Below are positions 9,304 to 18,110 of a stretch of 64,000 nucleotides of DNA, piece by piece. The first letter of the stretch is position 1. Each line of letters opens with the position of its first letter. The translations under genes were made by a program, and so were the position numbers. This DNA comes from Trebonia sp963771985 (GTDB lineage Bacteria; Actinomycetota; Actinomycetes; Streptosporangiales; Streptosporangiaceae), in NCBI GenBank assembly GCA_963771985.1, contig CAVYVO010000018.1:124001-188000 (forward strand), in the 5' to 3' direction. The notes beneath the pieces were generated by a model. The model worked only from the letters and a program-made list of their open reading frames with translations, ran no database searches and was not told the origin of the DNA.

Positions 9304-11028
9304 TTACCAGATGTGCCAGTGCACTCGGGGGTCCGTTGCGGTGCAGCGGGCCGTCACCAGCTGAGTCCCGTCGGCCGCCGTCATGCTGGGGATCGCCAGG
9401 CACACCCCGCCCAGGGCGAGCTCGACGTTCAGGCCCCCGGTCCGGACCACGGCCCACTGCTGGCCCTTCCGGTTCGCGGCCGTGCAGGTCCAGAGCACGA
9501 CCTTCGTGCCGATCCGCCCCAGGGCGCGGACGGTGACGCACTTGTTGCCGTACACCCGGATCGTGCCGTCGGGCTCGAACGTCCAGTTCTGGATGGGGGT
9601 GCCGTTGCACGAGTACATGTCGATGGGGTTGCCGTTGTTGCCCACGCTGTGCAGGTCATCCATGCAATTGCCCGGCACGGAGGCCAGCACTGGCCGCGCG
9701 GGGAGCGTCCACTCCTCGTTGCGCTTGATGCGGCAGGTGCCGATCTTGGTGCCCGACCCGGAGGAGGTCAGGCACAGGCCGGAGGCCGGGTTGACGAGTT
9801 CGCCCGCGGTGCCCTGCAGCCACATCTCGCGGGTGCTGCCGGTGCACTGCCAGAGTTGCGTCGACTGTCCCGCGGCGCCGCCCTGGCCAGCGATGTCCAG
9901 GCAGTGGTTGTGCACCCGGAGGGTGCCATCCGACGCGACCGTCCAGTGCTGAGCGGCGCCTGTCTGGCAATTCGCGACGTTCACCCGGGTGCCGTTGGCG
10001 GTGCGGTTTCCCGGGTCGTTCAGGCACTTGCCGTCCAGTGCCAGGTGAATCTGGCCGGCCGGCCCGCCGCCCGCGGACCGGGCCACCAGCGGGAACGTCA
10101 TCGCGCTGGTGCCGCCATGGGAGTCCGTGGCATGGATGGTCACGTTGTAGGAACCGGCGGTAGTTGGCCATCCGTAGACCAGCGGCGGGTTTGGCCTGAA
10201 GCTCAGCCCGCGAGGCAGGCCCGTGGCCAACAGCGTCACGCGGGTTACCGCGCCGAAGGCGTCGGTGTATTTGATCGGCACGTTTACCGCTTGGCCGACC
10301 TTCGTCGTGACCTTGCCCGGGTCGGGGATGATGATCGCGTAGCCGACCGACCACTTGATCGGGGCTGTCCCGAAGGAGCCCGTGCTATCGGTCGCGGTCA
10401 CGGTCGCGGTCACCCCCGCCGTGATCCGCTGGGGCCTGCCGGTGATGACCCCGGTAGTCACATTGATCGAAAGGCCGGCCGGCAGCCCCTTGGCGCTGTA
10501 TGTCACCTTGGCGGCGCCAGAGTCGGTCGCCGTGACCTTCACGTCAACCGGGACGCCGACCCAGGACCGCTCAACGGCGGGCGCCTTCACCGTGACCTTG
10601 CTCCCGGCGGTCCAGTGGAACGTCGCGGTCCCGAGCCGTCCCGTGGTTTCATCGGTCGCGGTTACGGCCACGTCCCCGGTGTAGGCGGCCGTGATCGTCC
10701 CCGAGATGAGGCCGGAAGCGGGGTCGATCGACAGCCCGGGCGGCAGGCCTGCCGCGGAAAAGACCAAGAGCTGGAGCGGGTCCGCGTCGTGGGCCGTAAT
10801 TTGCAGGCTGACCGGCGTCGACAGCGGATCGGTGACCTGGGGGCCCGGGTTGTCCACCGTCACGGGATAGACCTTCGGCAGAGGTGCCGTGACGGCGGCG
10901 GAACGCGCTGGCGCTTCCGTTGCCGCGTGCGCGGGTGAACTCCCCACCGCCAGCACGGATCCGCAAAGCGCCACACACGCGGCGGCGGTGAGAACGCGGG
11001 CCCGACTGGTCTTCACTGACAAACGCAT
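9304..11028 (-). CDS. Secreted Ig-like / ricin B-type lectin protein (paralogue 1)
   Basis: 574 residues. A Sec signal peptide (residues about 1-36, basic start then AACVALCGSVLAVG and cleavage near AHAA) leads into three putative Ig-like (He_PIG-type) modules up to about residue 320, each with a phrase like GLPAGLSINVTTGVITG. Two ricin-B beta-trefoil units follow (about 325-574) with CLNDPGNRT, CLDIAGQ, QHWTV and QNWTF repeats typical of sugar-binding QxW folds. It is probably an extracellular carbohydrate-binding or adhesive protein; no catalytic domain is seen. ATG 11028 is preceded by AGGGA at 6 nt. It is a tandem paralogue of the next gene. Confidence 0.85.
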   Translation of the reverse strand: MRLSVKTSRARVLTAAACVALCGSVLAVGSSPAHAATEAPARSAAVTAPLPKVYPVTVDNPGPQVTDPLSTPVSLQITAHDADPLQLLVFSAAGLPPGLSIDPASGLISGTITAAYTGDVAVTATDETTGRLGTATFHWTAGSKVTVKAPAVERSWVGVPVDVKVTATDSGAAKVTYSAKGLPAGLSINVTTGVITGRPQRITAGVTATVTATDSTGSFGTAPIKWSVGYAIIIPDPGKVTTKVGQAVNVPIKYTDAFGAVTRVTLLATGLPRGLSFRPNPPLVYGWPTTAGSYNVTIHATDSHGGTSAMTFPLVARSAGGGPAGQIHLALDGKCLNDPGNRTANGTRVNVANCQTGAAQHWTVASDGTLRVHNHCLDIAGQGGAAGQSTQLWQCTGSTREMWLQGTAGELVNPASGLCLTSSGSGTKIGTCRIKRNEEWTLPARPVLASVPGNCMDDLHSVGNNGNPIDMYSCNGTPIQNWTFEPDGTIRVYGNKCVTVRALGRIGTKVVLWTCTAANRKGQQWAVVRTGGLNVELALGGVCLAIPSMTAADGTQLVTARCTATDPRVHWHIW

Positions 11029-11053
11029 AAGCATCCCTATGTTGCATGTGACC

Positions 11054-11072
11054 CAACTGAATCATTCAGTTG
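11054..11072. promoter_or_regulatory. 19-bp palindrome upstream of lectin paralogue 1
   Basis: CAACTGAATCATTCAGTTG is a perfect 9-1-9 palindrome located 25 bp before the start codon at 11028. It is a good operator candidate or transcript hairpin. I do not see the same palindrome upstream of paralogue 2, so the two copies may be regulated differently. Confidence 0.5.
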
Positions 11073-11117
11073 CTAAGCGTCTGCTGGGCCGCATTAGTTA
11101 CAGGCGCGGGACCTGCG

Positions 11118-11133
11118 TTTATCTCTACACCGC
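11118..11133 (-). promoter_or_regulatory. Shared promoter-like block of lectin paralogue 1
   Basis: The 16-mer TTTATCTCTACACCGC (plus strand) occurs here and again at 13515-13530 upstream of paralogue 2. Read on the coding strand it contains TAGAGA/GATAAA-type sequence that could be a -10 region. Its conservation outside the coding duplication suggests function, or recent common descent of the 5' regions. Confidence 0.4.
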
Positions 11134-11188
11134 ACGTCAGATCCGCGGCCGCCGGTTTACCGGACCGTATCCGTATCGCTGCCCGGCG

Positions 11189-13465
11189 CTACCAGATGCG
11201 CCAGTGGATGCGCGGATCGGTGGCGGTGCAGCGGGCCATGACCAGCTGGGATCCGTCCGGGGCGGTCAGGCTTGGGACGGCTAGGCACATCCCGCCGATG
11301 CCGAGCTCGCTGCTCAGGCTGCCGCTCTGCACCACGGCCCAGTGCTGGCCCCTGTTCGCGGCGCTGCAGGTCCAGAGCACGACCTTCGTGCCGACCCGCC
11401 CCAGGGTGCGGACGGTGACGCATTTGTTGCCGTACACGCGGATGCTGCCGTCGGGCTCGAACGTCCAGTTCTGGATGGGGGTCCCGTTGCACGAGTACAT
11501 GTCGATGGGGTTCCCGTTGTTGCCCACGCTGTGGAAGTCATCGAGGCACGTGCCCGCGGATGCGGCCAGGACCGGGCCCGCCGGGAGCGTCCACGCATCG
11601 GCCGGCTTGATGCGGCAGGCGCCCATCTTGGTGCCCGACCCGGAGGCGGTCAGGCACAGGCCGGAGGGCGGATTCACGAGCTCGCCAGCGGTGCCCTGAA
11701 CCCAGATCTCGCGGGGCCCGCGAGTGCACTGCCAGAGCTGGGCCGGCTGCCCGGCGGCGCCGCGCTGTCCGGCGATGTCCAGGCAGTGGTTGTGTACCCG
11801 GATGGTGCCATCCGAACCGACGGTCCAGCGCTGGGCCGCACCAGTCTGGCAATTCGAGACGTTCACCCGGCTGCCGTTGCCGGTCCTGTTGCCCGGGTCG
11901 GTCAGGCACTTGCCGTTCAGCGCCAGGCGAATCTGGCCGCCCGGACCGTTGGCCGCGAAGCGGACGACCAGCGGGAACGTCATCACGCTGATCCCGCCGA
12001 GCGAGTCCTTGGCGTGGATGGTCACGCGGTAGGAGCCGGTGGCGGCCGGCCAGCCGTAGACCAGCGGCGGGTTCGGCCTGAAGAGCAGGCCGCGCGGCAG
12101 CCCGGTGGCCGAGAGCGTCACATGGGCACGCTTGCTGGCGATGTCGGTGTCGGTGAGCGACACGTTCAGCGTCTGGCCGATCGTGGCCGTCACCGTGCCC
12201 GGGTTGGGGATGACGACCGGATAGCCGACCGACCACTTGATCGCGGCCTTGCCAGCGAACTTCTCGCCATCGGTCGCGGTCACCGTCACAGGTACTGCCC
12301 CGGCGGTGATCTTCTGCGGCTTGCCGGAGATGGCCCCGGTCGCCGTGTTGATCGTCAGGCCGGCCGGCAGCCCGGCGGCGGTGTAGATCAGCGTCGCCGT
12401 GGGGTCGGAGTCCTTCGCTGTGATCTTCACGCTAACCGGGATGCCGAGCCAGGTCTGCTCCTTGGCGGGCGCGGTCACCGTGACCCGGTTCACGGCCCCG
12501 ACCGTCCAGGCGATGTCCGCGGTGTCGGTCGCCCCGGTGGGGTCCTTGGCGGTGACGGCAACGGTGTAGGCCGCGGCCTTGGTCGGGGTGCCGCTGATCA
12601 CGCCGGTGGCCGCGTTGAGCTTGAGCCCCGGCGGCAGACCGGTCGCGCTGTAGGTGAGGGTCTCGGCCGGGTCGGAATCGGTCGCCGTGATGTCTACGGG
12701 CGTGATCGGTCTGCCGACGGTCGACGTCTCGGCGGCGGGGGCGGTGACCGTGACTGTGTTTGCCGGGTTTTCCGCGGTCCAGGTTATGGGGGCGGCCGCT
12801 GTGGCTCCGGTGCCATCGGTGGCGGTTACGGTGATGGTGCCGGTGAACGGGGCGGTGAATGTCCCGGTGATGGTGGCGGCGGCGGGGCTGCCGACGGGGG
12901 GCTGGCTGATGGTCAGGTCGGCCGAGGCTGGCACCCCGGAGAGGCTGAGCGCCAAGGTCTGGGTGGGATCGGAATCCGTCGCCGTGACGTCTACGGCCGT
13001 GATCGGCGTGCCGACGGTCGACGTCTCGGCGGCGGGGGCGGTGACCGTGACTGTGTTTGCCGGGTTTTCCGCGGTCCAGGTTATGGGGGCGGTCCCTGTG
13101 GCTCCGGTGCCATCGGTGGCGATTACGGTGATGGTGCCGGTGAACGGGGCCGTGAATGTCCCGGTGATGGTGGCGGCGGCGGGGCCGGGCCCGGCGGGCT
13201 GGCTGATGGTTAGGTCGGCCGAGGCTGGCACCCCGGAGAGGCTGAGCGCCAAGGTCTGGGTGGCATCGGAATCCGTCGCCGTGACGTCTACGGCCGTGAT
13301 CGGCGTGCCGACGGTCGACGTCTCGGCGGCGGGGGCGGTGACCGTGACGGTATTCCCCGCCGCGTGCACCGGCGTGGCCGAGGCCGCCAGCGCCGAGCCG
13401 AAGAGCAGGACGCAGGCCGTGACCAGGAGAATCCGGATCCGCTTCGTCTTCGTCGACTTACGCAT
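11189..13465 (-). CDS. Secreted Ig-like / ricin B-type lectin protein (paralogue 2)
   Basis: 758 residues. Signal peptide (RILLVTACVLLFGSALAA, cleavage near VHAA), five Ig-like modules and two ricin-B units. The first two Ig-like modules, plus the start of the third, are almost identical 99-residue repeats (TVTVTAPAAETSTVGTPIT). The C-terminal lectin half closely matches paralogue 1 (NPIDMYSCNGTPIQNW in both). The protein is probably displayed or secreted and binds glycans; the extra Ig modules act as a stalk. ATG 13465 is used because the signal peptide follows it directly; an in-frame GTG lies at 13492. Confidence 0.85.
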   Translation of the reverse strand: MRKSTKTKRIRILLVTACVLLFGSALAASATPVHAAGNTVTVTAPAAETSTVGTPITAVDVTATDSDATQTLALSLSGVPASADLTISQPAGPGPAAATITGTFTAPFTGTITVIATDGTGATGTAPITWTAENPANTVTVTAPAAETSTVGTPITAVDVTATDSDPTQTLALSLSGVPASADLTISQPPVGSPAAATITGTFTAPFTGTITVTATDGTGATAAAPITWTAENPANTVTVTAPAAETSTVGRPITPVDITATDSDPAETLTYSATGLPPGLKLNAATGVISGTPTKAAAYTVAVTAKDPTGATDTADIAWTVGAVNRVTVTAPAKEQTWLGIPVSVKITAKDSDPTATLIYTAAGLPAGLTINTATGAISGKPQKITAGAVPVTVTATDGEKFAGKAAIKWSVGYPVVIPNPGTVTATIGQTLNVSLTDTDIASKRAHVTLSATGLPRGLLFRPNPPLVYGWPAATGSYRVTIHAKDSLGGISVMTFPLVVRFAANGPGGQIRLALNGKCLTDPGNRTGNGSRVNVSNCQTGAAQRWTVGSDGTIRVHNHCLDIAGQRGAAGQPAQLWQCTRGPREIWVQGTAGELVNPPSGLCLTASGSGTKMGACRIKPADAWTLPAGPVLAASAGTCLDDFHSVGNNGNPIDMYSCNGTPIQNWTFEPDGSIRVYGNKCVTVRTLGRVGTKVVLWTCSAANRGQHWAVVQSGSLSSELGIGGMCLAVPSLTAPDGSQLVMARCTATDPRIHWRIW
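12717..13310. repeat. Two near-identical 297-bp tandem repeats inside the lectin gene
   Basis: The phrase GACGGTCGACGTCTCGGC begins at about 12717, 13014 and 13311, an exact 297-bp period (99 codons). The two full units differ by only scattered bases, with the clearest change in a Gly/Pro-rich segment. This level of identity implies recent duplication or ongoing gene conversion, and predicts length variation between strains. Confidence 0.85.
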
Positions 13466-13514
13466 CAACGCCCCCGTCGTCTCATTTGTCACACGCGGCG
13501 CGCGGCTCGTGGCT

Positions 13515-13530
13515 TTTATCTCTACACCGC
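13515..13530 (-). promoter_or_regulatory. Shared promoter-like block of lectin paralogue 2
   Basis: Same 16-mer as at 11118-11133, here 50 bp before the start codon at 13465. A direct repeat, TTTACYTAAGCAG at 13577-13589 and 13593-13605, lies further upstream and overlaps the 3' end of the Fur-family gene. Confidence 0.4.
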
Positions 13531-13597
13531 CGGGGAGTTTGACGGCAATAGATAGACGCCTACGCGAACGTGTGCGTTTACCTAAGCAGCGGTTTAC

Positions 13598-14017
13598 TTA
13601 AGCAGAGTGTTCAGGACAGAGTCCGAAGAGTTCCACCGTGTGGTCGACCGACGTGAAGCCGGCCTCGGCGGCGACCTTCTCCGCCCACTGCTCGATGACG
13701 CGGCCCTCGACCTCAACGCTGCGGCCGCAGACCCGGCACGTCAGGTGGTGGTGGTGCCCGATGGAGCCGCACTGCCGGTAGAGGATCTCGCCTGACGGGT
13801 CGCGGATGGTGTCGACGGCGCCCTGCTCGCTCAGGACCTGCAAGTGGCGGTAGACCGTGGTGAGCCCGACGGTCTCGCCGCGGCGGCGGAGCTCGGCGTG
13901 GATCTCCTGGGCGCTGCAGAAGCCCGGGAGGCTGGCCAGCGCGGCGGCGAGCGCCGACGCCTGCCTCGTGCCGCGCACTCGCGTCCCGCGCGGCTGATCC
14001 ACTGTCACATCTCGCAC
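13598..14017 (-). CDS. zur: Fur-family metal repressor, probably Zur
   Basis: 139 residues. An N-terminal winged helix (AQEIHAELRRRGETVGLTTVYRHLQ) is followed by a metal-binding dimerisation domain with the His-rich GHHHHLTCRVCG motif and the late CPEH. The two Cys pairs expected for the structural Zn site are C-R-V-C and a C-terminal Cys. Divergent orientation to a zinc-type ABC transporter and a dyad in the shared promoter support Zur rather than Fur or PerR. Zur with bound zinc represses uptake genes. The protein is on the short side for Zur. Confidence 0.85.
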   Translation of the reverse strand: MRDVTVDQPRGTRVRGTRQASALAAALASLPGFCSAQEIHAELRRRGETVGLTTVYRHLQVLSEQGAVDTIRDPSGEILYRQCGSIGHHHHLTCRVCGRSVEVEGRVIEQWAEKVAAEAGFTSVDHTVELFGLCPEHSA

Positions 14018-14063
14018 GGTAGCCGGCCTTCCCTTCCGTGGCCATCGCGAACCGGTTGCTTAC

Positions 14064-14084
14064 TGATAATAGAAACGGTTATCA
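14064..14084. promoter_or_regulatory. Candidate Zur operator in the zur/znuA divergent promoter
   Basis: TGATAAT (14064-14070) and GTTATCA (14078-14084) are inverted arms separated by 7 bp, in an AT-rich patch of otherwise GC-rich DNA midway between the divergent zur and znuA starts. AT-rich dyads of this general type are used by actinobacterial Zur. The match to the exact consensus is not perfect, so the regulator assignment is inferred from position. Confidence 0.6.
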
Positions 14085-14129
14085 TTAAGAGCGAATCGGG
14101 GACGACATGAGGGCGACACGAGGAGAGTC

Positions 14130-15074
14130 ATGACGCGCAACCTTGCCGGGAAACGCCCGGCAGCGGTCTTGCTGCTAGCGGTGGCGGCGGCGATCGCGGC
14201 CACGGTCATCGCCGCGTGCTCGAGCGCGAGCGGCGCCAGCACGTCCGGCAAGATCGTCGCGGTCGGCGCCGAGAACGAGTACGCCGACGTCATCCAGCAG
14301 GTCGGCGGCAAGTACGTCCAGGCCAGCGCCATCATGAGCAACCCGAACACCGACCCGCACACCTTCGAGGCGTCCATCGCGGTCGCCCGCGAGGTGGGCA
14401 ACGCCCAGCTCGTCGTCCAGAACGGCGTCGGCTACGACAACTTCATGACCACCATCGAGAACGCCGCGCCCAACTCCGGGCGCAAGGTCATCGACGTCCA
14501 GCAGCTCCTCGGCCTGCCGGACAGCACGCCGAACCCGCACCTGTGGTACAACCCGACCACGATGCCCAAGGTGGCGGACGCGATCGCCGCAGACCTCGCC
14601 GCGCTCCAGCCATCGCACGCGGCGTACTTCAAGGCCAACGCGAAGGCGTTCATCGCCAGCCTGACACCCTGGACGAACGCGATCGCCAGCTTCAAGGCCG
14701 CTTATCCGGGCACCCCGGTCGCCACGACCGAACCGGTGGCCGACTACATGCTGCAAGCGGTAGGCGCGGACAACATGACGCCGTGGACCTTCCAGGCCGA
14801 CATCATGAACGGCGTGGACCCGTCGCCGCAGAACGTGGCCACCGAGCGGTCCCTGTTCACCCAGCACAAGGTCAAGGTGTTCCTGTACAACCAGCAGGTG
14901 ACGGACACGCTGACGGAATCGTTCATCACGCTGGCGAGGCAGAACGACGTCCCGGTCGTCGGCGTCTACGAGACGATGCCAGTACCCGGGTACGACTACC
15001 AGACCTGGATGCTGACCGAGGTGCGGGACCTGCGCGCGGCGGTCGCCGGCAAGGTCTCGACCGAGCATCTGTGA
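14130..15074 (+). CDS. znuA: Zinc (or manganese) ABC transporter substrate-binding lipoprotein
   Basis: 314 residues. A lipoprotein signal peptide ends in VIAAC (Cys30). The mature part is a cluster A-I metal-binding protein: NTDPHTFEAS and NPHLWYNP carry the two metal-ligand His residues, separated by the long rigid helix typical of ZnuA/TroA. It captures the metal outside the membrane and delivers it to the permeases. There is no His-rich loop. GAGGAGA precedes ATG 14130. First gene of a four-gene operon under the putative Zur operator; zinc is preferred because of the divergent zur. Confidence 0.88.
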   Translation: MTRNLAGKRPAAVLLLAVAAAIAATVIAACSSASGASTSGKIVAVGAENEYADVIQQVGGKYVQASAIMSNPNTDPHTFEASIAVAREVGNAQLVVQNGVGYDNFMTTIENAAPNSGRKVIDVQQLLGLPDSTPNPHLWYNPTTMPKVADAIAADLAALQPSHAAYFKANAKAFIASLTPWTNAIASFKAAYPGTPVATTEPVADYMLQAVGADNMTPWTFQADIMNGVDPSPQNVATERSLFTQHKVKVFLYNQQVTDTLTESFITLARQNDVPVVGVYETMPVPGYDYQTWMLTEVRDLRAAVAGKVSTEHL

Positions 15075-15082
15075 GGGCCGTG

Positions 15083-15880
15083 ATGACGCAGGAAATGACA
15101 CAGCACCTGGCGGAACGGACGAGCCTGCTCGAACTCCGCGACATAAGCGTCCGCCTCGGCGGCCGGCCCGTGCTCAGCGACGTCACGTTCACGATCCGCA
15201 AGGGCGAGTTCACCGGCCTCATCGGGCCCAACGGGGCCGGCAAGACCACCCTGCTGCGCGTCGTCCTCGGCCTGCAGGAGCCGTCGGGCGGGCAGGTGCT
15301 CCTCAACGGCGAGCCGCGCCAGAAGAGCAACAAGCGGAGCATCGGCTACGTGCCGCAGAAGCTCGTCATCGACCCCGACATGCCGCTGCGGGCCCGTGAC
15401 GTGGTGTCGCTCGGCCTGGACGGCCACCGGCTCGGGTTCACGTTCCCCTCCAAGCAGCGCCGGGAGCTGATCGACAAGACGCTGTGCGACGTCGGCGCGG
15501 AGAAGTACGCCGACGCGCGGGTCGGCGAGCTGTCCGGCGGCGAGCAGCAGCGCGTGCTGATCGCGCACGCGCTGATCAGCCAGCCGCGCCTGCTGCTGCT
15601 CGACGAGCCGCTGGCGAACTTGGATTTGCGGAGCGAGCAGGAAATCGTGGCGGTGCTCGGCAAGCTCGCCCACGAGCACGAGATCTCGGTCCTGCTGTCC
15701 GCGCACGACATGAACCCCCTGCTGGGCGTCATGGACCGGATCGTGTACGTGGCGAACGGGAATGTGGCGACCGGCAGCACCGACGAGGTAGTCACCTCCG
15801 AGGGGCTCACCAGGCTATACGGCCACCACGTCGACGTCGTCCGGGTGCACAACCGGGTCCTGGTGGTAGCGGGCGAATAA
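15083..15880 (+). CDS. znuC: Zinc-type ABC transporter ATP-binding protein
   Basis: 265 residues with Walker A GPNGAGKTT, Q-loop region GYVPQK, signature LSGGEQQR and Walker B LLLLDEPLANLD, then the switch His in SAHD. It energises metal import by the two downstream permeases. ATG 15083 follows the znuA stop by 8 bp, with GAGGG five bases before; an in-frame GTG at 15080 and ATG at 15095 are alternatives. Its stop overlaps the next start (TAATG). Confidence 0.93.
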   Translation: MTQEMTQHLAERTSLLELRDISVRLGGRPVLSDVTFTIRKGEFTGLIGPNGAGKTTLLRVVLGLQEPSGGQVLLNGEPRQKSNKRSIGYVPQKLVIDPDMPLRARDVVSLGLDGHRLGFTFPSKQRRELIDKTLCDVGAEKYADARVGELSGGEQQRVLIAHALISQPRLLLLDEPLANLDLRSEQEIVAVLGKLAHEHEISVLLSAHDMNPLLGVMDRIVYVANGNVATGSTDEVVTSEGLTRLYGHHVDVVRVHNRVLVVAGE

Positions 15881-16773
15881 TGCACTACCTCTTCGAACCC
15901 GGCCTCCTGACCTCCGGGCCCGTCCGGACCGCGCTGCTGATCGGCGCCGTGGTGGCGATCACCTCGGGCGTCATCGGCGTGTTCACGGTGATCCGCGGCC
16001 AGAGCTTCGCCGGGCACTCCCTCGCCGACGTCGCGACGACCGGCGGGGCCGGCGCCTTTCTTGTCGGCCTCAACCAGTTCTGGGGGTTCCTCGCCGCCGG
16101 GGTCGCCGCCGCGGGCCTGATGGAGGCGATCGGCGTGCAGCGGCGGCGGGGCCGGGACGTCGCGACCGGCGTGGTGCTGGGCGCCGCGCTCGGCGCGGCC
16201 GCGCTCTTCCTCTACCTGGGGACGCTCCAGACGTCGACGACGGGCGCGTCGTTCACGATCTTGTTCGGCTCTATCTTCGTGGTGAGCCCGGACACCGTGC
16301 CCGCGCTCGTCGCCTCCGGTGTCATCGCCATCGTCACCGTGAGCCTGCTCACCCGGGTGCTGCTGCTCACCTCGCTGTCCCCGGACCTGGCCAGGGGCCG
16401 CGGCGTCAACGTCCGGCTGGTCGGCGCCGTCTACCTGATCGCGCTGGCCATCTCCGTGTCGCTGGCCGCCGTCGCCATCGGCGCGGTGCTGTCCACCGCG
16501 CTGCTGATCGGCCCGTCCGCGACGGCGCTTCGCGTCACCAAGAGCCCGGTCCGCGCCATGGCCGCCGCGGCGGCCACCGGGCTCGCGGCCACCTGGCTCG
16601 GCATCTTGTTCTCCTACGACTCCTACTACTGGCCGCCCTACGGGCACGGCTGGCCGGTCAGCTTCTTCGTGGTCGCGTTCGTCCTCGTCGGCTACCTGCT
16701 CACGTACGCGAGAAGGCCGCGCCGCCTGGCCCCCCGCTCACCGCACGAGGGGGCCGAATGTTCTCCGGCCTGA
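15880..16773 (+). CDS. znuB: Metal ABC transporter permease 1
   Basis: 297 residues with about eight hydrophobic segments and the family pattern of an ABC-3 permease (VIRGQSFAGHSLADVATTGGAGA near the N-terminus; the conserved SxxxGHSL/DV region contacts the ATPase). The start codon overlaps the znuC stop by one base. It ends inside the start of the second permease (16-bp overlap), so the operon is translationally coupled. It probably forms a heterodimeric channel with permease 2. Confidence 0.9.
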   Translation: MHYLFEPGLLTSGPVRTALLIGAVVAITSGVIGVFTVIRGQSFAGHSLADVATTGGAGAFLVGLNQFWGFLAAGVAAAGLMEAIGVQRRRGRDVATGVVLGAALGAAALFLYLGTLQTSTTGASFTILFGSIFVVSPDTVPALVASGVIAIVTVSLLTRVLLLTSLSPDLARGRGVNVRLVGAVYLIALAISVSLAAVAIGAVLSTALLIGPSATALRVTKSPVRAMAAAAATGLAATWLGILFSYDSYYWPPYGHGWPVSFFVVAFVLVGYLLTYARRPRRLAPRSPHEGAECSPA

Positions 16774-18059
16774 TGATGAACACCTGGATCACCGCGAGCA
16801 TCGTCGCCGTCATCGCGGGGATCACCGGCTTCTTCGCGGTGCTGCGCGGTTCGACGTTCGCCGCGCACGCGATCCCGAACGGCGCCTTCGCCGGCGCCGC
16901 CGGCGCCAGCCTGATCGGCATCAACGTGATCTGGGGCCTGGCGGTGTTCGCGGTCGGCGGGGCGCTGGGCATCGGCGCGCTCGGCCGCAAGGCCAGGCAC
17001 GACGTGGTGACGGCGCTCGCGCTTGTCCTCATGCTCGGCCTCGGCGCGCTGTTCGTGAGCATGAGCAGCCAGTACGCCGAGGAGACGTACTCGCTGCTGT
17101 TCGGGGAGGTGTTCGGGATCAGCCGGGGGGAGGTGCTGCCGATCGCGGGCCTTGGCATCGCCGCCGGGGCGGCGATCGTGCTGGCCTTCCGGCCGCTCAT
17201 GCTCACCTCCGCGCTGCCCGAGGTCGCCGACGCCCGCGGCGTGTCGACCCGCAAGGCCGAGCTGTACTTCCTGGTCGTGATGGCGCTCGCCACGTCCATG
17301 ACCATTCCGGTCGTCGGCGCGCTGCTGATGTTCAGCCTGATGATCGGGCCGGCCGCGGCCGCGCGCTCGGTCACCGCGCGGCCCGGCGTCGCGATGGCCC
17401 TGTCGGTCACGATCGCCCTCGCCACCGTCTGGCTGTCCATCGCGCTGTCCTACCGCACCAACTGGCCCCTCGGCTTCTTCGTCGGCGTCGCCGGAGCGGT
17501 CTTCTACCTGATCGCCCAGGTGCGCAGATTATCGTCACAGGAACCACCCAGAACCGTCGCGCGTCATAAAGACATGAGGCGAATTGTCGCCGCGGCAGCG
17601 CTTGTCCTCCTGGCGGCAGCGGGCTGCGCCGCCACTACGAGCGGCGCGCCGCCGCAATCCATGCAGCCGACCGCGGGATTCGCCGGGTACAAGTGGTCTG
17701 TCGTCGCCATTGACCACGCCGGAAAGGACACGCCCGTCCCGCCGATGTACGCGGTCTACCTGCAGTTCACGTCGGCTGGGCAGTTCGGCGCCAACGACTC
17801 GATCAACTACCACAGCGGGACCTACCGCCAGACCGATGGCGGCTTCACGACCAATGACGTCATCAGCTCGCTGGCCGGGTACATGGGCAATAACCCGGTG
17901 GTCCTGGCGGCGCAGAGCGCGATCGCGGGTTTCGGCGACGGAACCCATGCCACCGCCACGGTGACCGGGAACAGGCTCGCGGCCACGATCGCCGGTTACA
18001 CGCTCATCTGCCGGCGCGACGGCATGCAGGCTGACTTCCCGCCGGCCACGCCGACCTGA
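16758..18059 (+). CDS. Metal ABC transporter permease 2 fused in frame to a lipoprotein-like domain
   Basis: 433 residues. Residues 1 to about 265 are a second ABC-3 permease (FFAVLRGSTFAAHAIPNGAFAGAAGA, LMIGPAAAARSV). Without a stop the frame continues into Met273, which begins a textbook lipoprotein signal (MRRIVAAAALVLLAAAGC, Cys290), followed by a small extracytoplasmic domain (YKWSVVAIDHAG, FGANDSINYHSGTY) that looks META/HslJ-like. Either one membrane protein with an outside domain is made, or ATG 17574 starts a separate lipoprotein; I see no good Shine-Dalgarno there. The permease assignment is firm, the tail function is not. Confidence 0.8.
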   Translation: MFSGLMMNTWITASIVAVIAGITGFFAVLRGSTFAAHAIPNGAFAGAAGASLIGINVIWGLAVFAVGGALGIGALGRKARHDVVTALALVLMLGLGALFVSMSSQYAEETYSLLFGEVFGISRGEVLPIAGLGIAAGAAIVLAFRPLMLTSALPEVADARGVSTRKAELYFLVVMALATSMTIPVVGALLMFSLMIGPAAAARSVTARPGVAMALSVTIALATVWLSIALSYRTNWPLGFFVGVAGAVFYLIAQVRRLSSQEPPRTVARHKDMRRIVAAAALVLLAAAGCAATTSGAPPQSMQPTAGFAGYKWSVVAIDHAGKDTPVPPMYAVYLQFTSAGQFGANDSINYHSGTYRQTDGGFTTNDVISSLAGYMGNNPVVLAAQSAIAGFGDGTHATATVTGNRLAATIAGYTLICRRDGMQADFPPATPT

Positions 18060-18110
18060 GTTGTCGGGGCCGGCAGTCGCCCGCTTCCGTTCGGAATAAA
18101 GAATGGTTTT

